Origin: WHSW01 sp033856255
GTDB lineage: Bacteria > Actinomycetota > Thermoleophilia > Solirubrobacterales > 70-9
Length of the DNA stretch: 64,000 nucleotides
Reading direction: 5' to 3'
NCBI GenBank assembly: GCA_033856255.1
Contig: JAWVFH010000046.1
Coordinates: forward strand, 85,399 to 149,398
Shown here: positions 58,247 to 64,000 of the stretch, one piece after another
How positions within the stretch are numbered: the first letter of the stretch is position 1
Layout of the letters: the number at the start of each line of letters is the position of its first letter
Program-made: the position numbers and the translations under genes
The notes under the pieces: model-generated
Database searches by the model: none
What the model saw: the letters and a program-made list of their open reading frames with translations, nothing else
What the model was told of the DNA's origin: nothing

Positions 58247-59539
58247 CTAGCTCCACGGATACGGGCTGTGGGAGACGGGGTGAAGATCGCCGGTCGCGAA
58301 GCGCTCGAAGCGGAACGGGTGCAGCAGCGAGGAGTGCTCGCCCTGGAGCACCCGGGCGATCTCGCGGCCGACGGCGATCATCTTGTAGCCGTGGTTTGAG
58401 TCGGCGGCGACGTAGACGTTCGGGCGCATGTGGTCGAAGATCGGGAAGTTGTCGGCGGTGAAGGCGCCGGCGCCGCCCGAGCGCGTCTGGTGGTAGAGCG
58501 CCCGGCAGTCCTCGAAGCGCTCCATGCACGTCGAGAGCGCCGCGCACCACAGGTCGGGGAAGCCGGCCTCGACGGTCCCTGTCGGATAGGGATCGACGAC
58601 CAGCTCGGGGCCGATCGGCAGCGGCTGGGCTCCGCCCTGGACCGACTCGCGATCCGGCTTCACGTAGATGCCCCAGGGCTCCTCGGTGACCAGCCGGCCA
58701 TCGTCGTCGGTGAGCGGGCGGTCGGAGTCGACGTGCAGCACCGGCCCCTCGCCGCCGTCGGCTGTGTCGAAGGTCGACGGCGGCATCATCACCTCCCCCT
58801 CCTGCAGGTACCAGTAGGTCCACAGCGCCAGGTCGGGCTCAACACGGCCGTCGGGCCGGCGAACGTCGATCCGGTCGTCGAGCCCGAGCATCTCCCACAG
58901 ATGAGGGATCCACGGGCCCACGGCAACCACGACCTGCTCGACCTCGATCGGACCGGCGCTCGTCTCGACGCGGATCACCGCGCCCGAGCCGTCGTACTCG
59001 AACCCGGTCACCTCCACCCCCTCGGCAATCTGCGCGCCCGCGGCGCGGGCCTTCGAGGCCAGGCCCAGCATCGACTCCCTGTTGAAGGCGAAGCCGCCCC
59101 GATGCTCGTGCAGGCAGACGCTCAGGCCCTCGGCCCGCCAATCGCCGTAGAGGTCGCGCATGTGCGCCCGCACCGCGTCCTCTCCGGTGTAGAGCTCCGA
59201 GGGATATCCGATCCGCTGCTGGCGCTCGAACACCTCGGCCAGGTCGGGCTCCTGGGACGGGGGCCCGAGCGCGATGTAACCGCTGCCGTGGTAGGCCAGC
59301 GTCTCCGGGTCGGACTCCCAGATCTCAACGCAGGCGGCCATCAGCTCCTGCATCGCGGGCTGGAAGTAGTTGTTGCGGATCACCCCGCAGGCGATCCCCG
59401 AGGCGCCGGCGCCGACCCCCGTCTTGTCGACGACCTGCACCTCCTCGCCGGCCGCGGCCAGATGCCAGGCGGTGGAGAGGCCGTGGACGCCCGCGCCGAT
59501 CACGAGGTGGCGAGCCGAGTCGGGCACCGTTGCCAGCAC
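58247..59539 (-). CDS. DadA/SoxB-type FAD-dependent oxidoreductase
   Basis: 430 residues. FAD site HLVIGAGVHGLSTAWHLAAA, then GAGASGIACGVIRNNYFQPA, a central VVVAVGPWIPHLWEMLG and C-terminal TADNFPIFDHMRPNVYVAAD followed by SNHGYKMIAVGREIARVL. It is a D-amino-acid-oxidase/sarcosine-oxidase-family enzyme distinct from the SoxB at 53 kb and lacks SoxADG partners. It is the last gene of the second gmaS/mgs-like operon; its GTG directly follows the stop of the 147-residue protein gene. Expected job: oxidising the amine product of that system. Confidence 0.85.
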   Translation of the reverse strand: MLATVPDSARHLVIGAGVHGLSTAWHLAAAGEEVQVVDKTGVGAGASGIACGVIRNNYFQPAMQELMAACVEIWESDPETLAYHGSGYIALGPPSQEPDLAEVFERQQRIGYPSELYTGEDAVRAHMRDLYGDWRAEGLSVCLHEHRGGFAFNRESMLGLASKARAAGAQIAEGVEVTGFEYDGSGAVIRVETSAGPIEVEQVVVAVGPWIPHLWEMLGLDDRIDVRRPDGRVEPDLALWTYWYLQEGEVMMPPSTFDTADGGEGPVLHVDSDRPLTDDDGRLVTEEPWGIYVKPDRESVQGGAQPLPIGPELVVDPYPTGTVEAGFPDLWCAALSTCMERFEDCRALYHQTRSGGAGAFTADNFPIFDHMRPNVYVAADSNHGYKMIAVGREIARVLQGEHSSLLHPFRFERFATGDLHPVSHSPYPWS

Positions 59540-59983
59540 TCAGTGCTCCGGCGGCTCCCAGCCCTCGAGCACGGGTGGCTCCCAGTGCTCGCCGACGGTC
59601 GCCGAGCCCTCGACCCAGGGGCCGAGCTCGGGCTGGAGGAACTTGGCGTGCGCCCGCTTGAGACGGATCCCGTAGGAGTTGCCAGCCGTCAGGTGGGCGA
59701 TCAGCACCTTGCGGGCGATCTCGTCCTCACGGCCCTCGGGAATCGGGAAGTAGATCCGCAGGAACGAGTTCGAGTAGCGGTCGAACACGGCGGGCGTGCC
59801 CTCCTCGACCAGCAGCTCGACGTCCTCGAGCCAGTTCAGGTCCTTGCCCGGGGTCGCCGCCTCGAGGTCGATGTCCTCGATCAGCGAGATGTCCTCCTGA
59901 TAGGGGAAGCGCTCTCCCGAGAGGTACTCGGCGTCGATTGAGGTGACCTTCTCCGGCTCGCGGACGTCGCCTGCCCCGGTCAC
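59540..59983 (-). CDS. Unrecognised 147-residue protein in the second mgs-like operon
   Basis: I do not recognise this family. The N-terminal third is acidic (SIDAEYLSGERFPYQEDISL and IEDIDLEAATPGKDLNWLED), the centre reads YSNSFLRIYFPIPEGREDEI and ARKVLIAHLTAGNSYGIRLK, and the C-terminus has WVEGSATVGEHWEPPVLEGW. No TM, no Cys. GTG 59983 overlaps the mgsC-like stop (GTGA) and the stop is followed at once by the FAD oxidoreductase GTG, so it is made in fixed proportion with both, suggesting a subunit or an assembly factor. Confidence 0.8.
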   Translation of the reverse strand: MTGAGDVREPEKVTSIDAEYLSGERFPYQEDISLIEDIDLEAATPGKDLNWLEDVELLVEEGTPAVFDRYSNSFLRIYFPIPEGREDEIARKVLIAHLTAGNSYGIRLKRAHAKFLQPELGPWVEGSATVGEHWEPPVLEGWEPPEH

Positions 59984-61419
59984 TCCGGATCCTCCGCCCC
60001 GGTCCGCGCCGTCGCCGGCAGGTAGTCGACCGGGTTCTCGAGGTATTGGTCGAGCAATGTGCGGATCTCGCCGAGCGCGCGCTCCTCCGTCGCGCCCGGG
60101 ATGTAGTCGGTGCCCGCCAGCGGCACCCGGGCCATCGCCGAGGCCTCGACCGTGAGCGCCGCGAGGTCCTCCGGCTCGAGGTTGTGGACGCTGGTCTTGC
60201 CACAGGCCCGGGCGAGCATCTGAACCTCGAGCGTCAGCGTGTGCAGGAAGTTGAAGACCCGCTGAGCCGCCTCGTCGACGTTGAGGCGCTTGCGCAGTTC
60301 GGCGTCCTGGGTCGTGATCCCCACCGGGCAGCGACCGGTGTGGCAGTGGTAGCACTGGCCGGCCGGTACGCCGACGGTCCCCTCGTAGTCGGTGACCCCG
60401 GGGATCTCCTTGTTGCAGTTCAGCGCCATCAGCGCCGAGTGGCCGATCGCGATCGCGTCGGCGCCCAGCGCAAGGCACTTGGCGACGTCGCCGCCGTTGC
60501 GGATCCCACCCGCGACGACGAGGTCGACCTCGTCGGCGAGGCCGACGTCCTCGAGCGCGCGGCGGGCCTCGGGGATCGCCGCGATCAGCGGGATCCCGGT
60601 CTCCTCGGCGGCGACGTGGGGGCCCGCCCCGGTGCCGCCCTCGGCCCCGTCCAGGTAGATGACGTCTGGGCCGCACTTGGCCGCCATGCGGACGTCGTCG
60701 TATACGCGCGCGGCGCCGAGCTTGAGCTGGATCGGCACCTCGTAGTTGGTCGCCTCGCGAGTCTCCTGGACCTTCAGCGAGAGGTCGTCGGGACCGAGCC
60801 AGTCGGGGTGGCGGGCCGGGGAGCGCTGATCGATGCCGGCCGGCAGCGAGCGCATCTCGGCCACCTGCTCGGTCACCTTCTGGCCCATCAGGTGCCCCCC
60901 GAGGCCCACCTTGCAGCCCTGCCCGATGAAGAACTCGATCCCGTCGGCCAGCATCATGTGGTGAGGGTTGAAGCCGTAGCGGCTCTGGATCACCTGGTAG
61001 TACCACTTGGTCGAGAGGTCGCGCTCGGGCGGGATCATTCCGCCCTCGCCCGAGCAGGTCGCCGTGCCCGCCATCGAGGCGCCCTTGGCGAGCGCCATCT
61101 TGGCCTCGATCGAGAGCGCACCGAAGCTCATCCCGGTGATGTAGATCGGGATGTCGAGCTCCAGCGGCTTGCTGGCGAAGCGGGCGCCGAGCACCGTCTT
61201 CGTGTCGCACCGCTCGCGGTAGCCCTCGATCACGAACCGGGTCAGGGTGCCCGGAAGGAAGGTCAGCTCGTCCCAGTGCGGGATCTTCTTGAACATCGAG
61301 AAGCCGCGCATCCGGTAGCGGCCGAGCTCGGCCTTCATGTGGATGTCGTTGATCACCCGCGGCGTGAAGATCGGGCTGCTGCCGATCAACTCGCGCTCGT
61401 CGGGGGTTTCGCTCGCCAT
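59980..61419 (-). CDS. Second GltB-type FMN subunit (MgsC/GlxD-like) with Fe-S cysteines
   Basis: 479 residues. ITGMSFGALSIEAKMALAKG, GTATCSGEGGMIPPER, AGIDQRSPARHPDW, VIYLDGAEGGTGAGP and VVAGGIRNGGDVAKCLALGA match glutamate-synthase FMN domains. Unlike the first copy it has CYHCHTGRCPVGITTQ near 353-368, the cysteine-rich cluster motif seen in GltB. About 40 extra C-terminal residues follow the end of the first paralogue. SD GGAGGGG precedes ATG 61419. Acts with the MgsB- and MgsA-like subunits just upstream. Confidence 0.85.
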   Translation of the reverse strand: MASETPDERELIGSSPIFTPRVINDIHMKAELGRYRMRGFSMFKKIPHWDELTFLPGTLTRFVIEGYRERCDTKTVLGARFASKPLELDIPIYITGMSFGALSIEAKMALAKGASMAGTATCSGEGGMIPPERDLSTKWYYQVIQSRYGFNPHHMMLADGIEFFIGQGCKVGLGGHLMGQKVTEQVAEMRSLPAGIDQRSPARHPDWLGPDDLSLKVQETREATNYEVPIQLKLGAARVYDDVRMAAKCGPDVIYLDGAEGGTGAGPHVAAEETGIPLIAAIPEARRALEDVGLADEVDLVVAGGIRNGGDVAKCLALGADAIAIGHSALMALNCNKEIPGVTDYEGTVGVPAGQCYHCHTGRCPVGITTQDAELRKRLNVDEAAQRVFNFLHTLTLEVQMLARACGKTSVHNLEPEDLAALTVEASAMARVPLAGTDYIPGATEERALGEIRTLLDQYLENPVDYLPATARTGAEDPE

Positions 61420-61427
61420 CGCCCCTC

Positions 61428-62216
61428 CTACAGCACCAGCTTGCGTTCGCTGGGCTCGAGGTTGTCGTAGTTGTAGAGCTTCTTCCCGCAGACGAACTTG
61501 CGCAGCCGCGGCGGGCTGCCGAGCTCGTGATTGGCGAACTTGCGCTCCACCAGCTCGGTGTCGGCGTCGTCCCATTCCGCCTCGACGCAGTCGATGCCGA
61601 GCGCCGCGACCTGACCGCCGACGTAGATCGTGCCGTCGTACATCGAGTCGCCGAGCCCGGGCCCGACGTCGCCGCAGATGATCTGGCGGCCCCGCTGCAT
61701 CATGAAGCCCGTCATCGAGGCGGCGTTGCCGAGCACGATGATCGTGCCGCCCTTCTGATCGATCCCGGTGCGCGAGCCGACGTCGCCCTTGACGACCAGG
61801 TCGCCGCCGCGCAGCGCCGCACCGGCCAGCGAGCCGGCGTTGTGATCGACCACGACCACGCCCGACATCATGTTCTCGGCGACCGACCATCCGACCCGCC
61901 CGGTGATCTCGACCTCCGGGCCGTCGATCAGCCCGCAGCCGAAGTAGCCGAGGCTGCCCTCGAAGCGGATCCGGCAACGCGCGAGGATCGCGACGCCGAG
62001 CGAGTGCCGGGCGCTCGGGTTGAGCACGGTCACCTCCCGGACACCCTGCTCGTAGATCAGCCACCGCAGCTCGGAGTTGATCTTGCGCGTGGTCAGCTCG
62101 GCGGCGTCGAGCTCGGCGCGCTCGCCCTCGATCCTCGAGGTCTTGGGGACCGAGTCGTCGAGCTCGACCAGCCCGCGCTCGTCCATCGCCGGCGGGTGGA
62201 CGCTCACCTCGTCCAT
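61428..62216 (-). CDS. Second GXGXG subunit (MgsB/GlxC-like)
   Basis: 262 residues. LGYFGCGLIDGPEVEITGRV, AENMMSGVVVVDHNAGS, GFMMQRGRQIICGDVGPGLG and IYVGGQVAALGIDCVEAE are clear GXGXG beta-helix repeats. The C-terminal SPPRLRKFVCGKKLYNYDNL parallels the first copy's ending (FDVDHAGEY region). The ATG overlaps the amidotransferase-like gene by 13 bases. It is 30 residues longer at the N-terminus than the first copy. Confidence 0.83.
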   Translation of the reverse strand: MDEVSVHPPAMDERGLVELDDSVPKTSRIEGERAELDAAELTTRKINSELRWLIYEQGVREVTVLNPSARHSLGVAILARCRIRFEGSLGYFGCGLIDGPEVEITGRVGWSVAENMMSGVVVVDHNAGSLAGAALRGGDLVVKGDVGSRTGIDQKGGTIIVLGNAASMTGFMMQRGRQIICGDVGPGLGDSMYDGTIYVGGQVAALGIDCVEAEWDDADTELVERKFANHELGSPPRLRKFVCGKKLYNYDNLEPSERKLVL

Positions 62217-63133
62217 ACGAGCACCTCGCCCTCGTAGGGGTCGCGGGTCTCGATCTCGCGGTCGAGCACCTGGCGGATCGCGATCTCCTCAGACGCCAGC
62301 GCGACCAGCTCGTCGTCCTCGTAGAGGACCAGGGGCTTGGCGCCGAGCTCGTCCTTGGCGACCCCGAGCGCGTCCTCGGTGACGCAGATGTAGGTGAAGA
62401 CGCCATCGAGGTCCGTGAGGCTCTGGCGCATCGCCTGCTCGAGCGAGCGCCCCTCGCTCATCCGCTCGGCCAGATAGACGGCGATGATCTCCGAGTCGCA
62501 GTCGGATTGGAAGCGGTGGCCGGAGCGCTGCAGGCGCCGGCGCCACTCGTGGAAGTTGGTCAGCTGCCCGTTGTGGACGACGGCGACATCGGGAAACGGG
62601 TAGGCCCAGTAGGGGTGGGCGTTGGCGATGTCGACGTCGGACTCGGTCGCCATGCGGGCGTGACCGATCGCGTGGGTGCCGGCATAGGCGTCCAGGTCGT
62701 ACTGCGCGGAGACGGTCTCGGCGTCCCCGAGGTCCTTGACGATCTCCAGCGAGCGACCCAGCGACAGGACCTCCGTGTGACGCACGCCTTCGACCGCGTC
62801 GGCGAGCAGCTTCAGGTCGCCATCGAACCCGAAGATCACGGTCATCGTCCGGGAGGTGCCCTTTACCGACTCGATCTCGGCGCCCGCGGCGCGCATCCGC
62901 GCCTCGACCTGGTCGCGCTGGCGCTGCACGCGCTGCGCGAGCTCGGCGCCATCGTCGGCCGCCTCGCTCAGCTTCACGTGCATCACGTAGGTGTCGGCGT
63001 CGCCGCGGTAGAGCGCGAAGCCGGTGGAGTCGGGTCCTCGGTGCTTCATCGCCTGAAGCATCCGGGTCATGTCCCGCCCGACCTCGCGGTTCCCGCCGCC
63101 GTTCCGGTAGATGATCCCCGCGATCCCGCACAC
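62204..63133 (-). CDS. Second class II amidotransferase-type subunit (MgsA/GlxB-like)
   Basis: 309 residues. It starts GTG with CGIAGIIYRNGG, so Cys follows the initiator; MKHRGPDSTGFALYRG, AIGHARMATESDVD, VHNGQLTNFHEW and FQSDCDSEIIAVYLAE match the Ntn amidotransferase fold. An insertion of about 35 residues (AQRVQRQRDQVEARM) differs from the first copy. GTG 63133 is one base after the stop of the upstream gene. It should deliver the amide/amine group to the FMN subunit. Confidence 0.83.
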   Translation of the reverse strand: MCGIAGIIYRNGGGNREVGRDMTRMLQAMKHRGPDSTGFALYRGDADTYVMHVKLSEAADDGAELAQRVQRQRDQVEARMRAAGAEIESVKGTSRTMTVIFGFDGDLKLLADAVEGVRHTEVLSLGRSLEIVKDLGDAETVSAQYDLDAYAGTHAIGHARMATESDVDIANAHPYWAYPFPDVAVVHNGQLTNFHEWRRRLQRSGHRFQSDCDSEIIAVYLAERMSEGRSLEQAMRQSLTDLDGVFTYICVTEDALGVAKDELGAKPLVLYEDDELVALASEEIAIRQVLDREIETRDPYEGEVLVWTR

Positions 63134-63134
63134 C

Positions 63135-64000
63135 TCAGGGCAGAACCTCCAGGTACTCCTCGCGCTCCCAATCGGTGACCGCCGCGAGGTAGCGCTCCCA
63201 CTCGTCGCGCTTGTAGTGCATGAAGATGTCGTACAGGCGGCCCGGCATCGCGCCGCGAACCACCTCGTCGGCCTCCAGCGCCTCGAGGGCCGCGCCGAGA
63301 TGGTCTGGCACCCGCTCGAACTCCGCACCCTCGGCGAGCAGGTCGTAGGTGTTGCGCTGCTGGGGCGGGCCCGGGTCGAGCTCGCGGCGGATGCCGTCGA
63401 GCCCGGCGGTCAGCAGCGCGGCCTGGGTCAGATACGGGTTGCACGAGGAGTCCACCCCGCGGAACTCGAACCGCCCGCCGCTCGCCACCCGCACGGTGCA
63501 GGTGCGGTTCTGCCAGCCGTAGTTCTTGTAGACGGGCGCCCAGAAGCCGAAGTCCCACATCCGCTTGTAGGAGTTGACGGTCGGCGAGCCGACGCAGACC
63601 AGGGCCCCGAAGTGGTCGAGGATCCCGCCCATGAACCGGCGGCCGATCTCCGACAGCTGGGCCGGCCCCTCCGGGTCGTGGAAGACGTTGTTCCCGGCCT
63701 CGTCGACGAGGGTGAAGTGGTGGTGATGCCCGTTGGCCGAGACGCCCGTGAACGGCTTCGGCATGAACGAAGCGTGCAGGCCGTGGTCGCGGCCGACCGC
63801 GGTGCAGATCTGCCGGTAGGTGGTGATGTTGTCGGCCGTGCGCAGGGCGCGGTCGAAGCGGAAGTTGAGCTCCAGCTGGCCGGGGGCGTCCTCGTGGTCG
63901 CCGTAGCTCATGTCGAGCCCCATCGCCTTGCCGTAGGAGACGACGTCGAGGATCACCGGCCGCAGCTGCTCGAACTGGTTGATGTGGTAGCACCAGGGCT
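63135..64000 (-). CDS. Second glutamine-synthetase-family protein (GmaS/GlnT-like), partial
   Basis: 288 residues of the C-terminal two-thirds are visible; the frame stays open to the right edge, so the start is outside. GDHEDAPGQLELNFRFDRAL, ATHASFMPKPF-like HASFMPKPFTGVSANGHHHH, YGWQNRTCTVRVAS and DSSCNPYLTQAALLTAGLDG are glutamine-synthetase motifs. Compared with the first copy it has GHHHHF in place of GCHFHM, so the ATP/metal pocket differs. It is the first visible gene of the second operon. Confidence 0.85.
   Translation of the reverse strand, partial: PWCYHINQFEQLRPVILDVVSYGKAMGLDMSYGDHEDAPGQLELNFRFDRALRTADNITTYRQICTAVGRDHGLHASFMPKPFTGVSANGHHHHFTLVDEAGNNVFHDPEGPAQLSEIGRRFMGGILDHFGALVCVGSPTVNSYKRMWDFGFWAPVYKNYGWQNRTCTVRVASGGRFEFRGVDSSCNPYLTQAALLTAGLDGIRRELDPGPPQQRNTYDLLAEGAEFERVPDHLGAALEALEADEVVRGAMPGRLYDIFMHYKRDEWERYLAAVTDWEREEYLEVLP

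Noticed and set aside
1..64000. Mobile elements, CRISPR, tRNA, rRNA, prophage, integrase sites
   Set aside because: None seen; gene composition and codon use look uniform across the window.

Overview
This 64 kb window comes from a very GC-rich (about 70%), gene-dense bacterial chromosome. Gene content (group II truncated haemoglobin, ECF sigma factor, caa3-type CtaG, many GTG starts, promoters placed 6-7 bases before the start codon) points to an actinomycete-type organism, most likely the Thermoleophilia/Solirubrobacterales branch; this assignment is inference. I saw no rRNA, tRNA, CRISPR array, insertion sequence or prophage, and no gap between genes longer than about 300 bases. Layout: (1) 0-5.8 kb: a secreted beta-helix protein running off the left edge, a kinase-like fusion protein and two paired membrane proteins. 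(2) 5.9-13.8 kb: clpP and tig (trigger factor) on the minus strand, separated by a lipoprotein, a PrsW-type protease, a YpfJ-type zinc peptidase, a TrkA-N/RyR-domain protein and an aldo/keto reductase. (3) 14-22.5 kb: aminopropyltransferase-like protein, CtaG, CorA, LemA, a small HTH regulator with a textbook leaderless promoter, an ECF sigma/Ogt pair, truncated haemoglobin and a P450. (4) 22.5-31.3 kb: a molybdenum-cofactor block with mog, a single gene for MoaD-MoaE-MoaC, moeA, mobA, a Mo-pterin oxidoreductase, a DUF6457 protein, a Mop-type TOBE protein and moaA. (5) 32-35.8 kb: phenylalanine/tyrosine degradation (phhA, hmgA, hpd) with a divergent AsnC-type regulator. (6) 37.7-56.7 kb: what looks like a complete route from methylamine to CO2. 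(7) 56.9-64 kb: a diguanylate cyclase, then a second, different gmaS/mgsABC-like operon with its own FAD oxidoreductase and an unrecognised 147-residue protein, running off the right edge. How region 6 works: GmaS and MgsABC should convert methylamine and glutamate to N-methylglutamate; the divergent soxDAGB set should oxidise it, passing the methyl group to tetrahydrofolate; FchA and Fhs take the C1 unit to formate; a three-part NAD-linked molybdenum formate dehydrogenase (with FdhD) finishes to CO2. The methylene-THF dehydrogenase step is not in the window. The minus-strand run begins with a DUF1059 protein and an R2-like ligand-binding oxidase that carries every residue of the Mn/Fe site and the Val/Tyr crosslink pair; neither belongs to the known pathway. 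The cofactor genes of region 4 would supply the formate dehydrogenase. Most notable observations: the R2lox/DUF1059 pair in a methylamine operon, two parallel N-methylglutamate-synthase-like systems that differ in iron-sulfur cysteines, a SoxA-type subunit with two [2Fe-2S] motifs, the MoaD-MoaE-MoaC fusion, and a repeated leaderless promoter hexamer TAGGCT.
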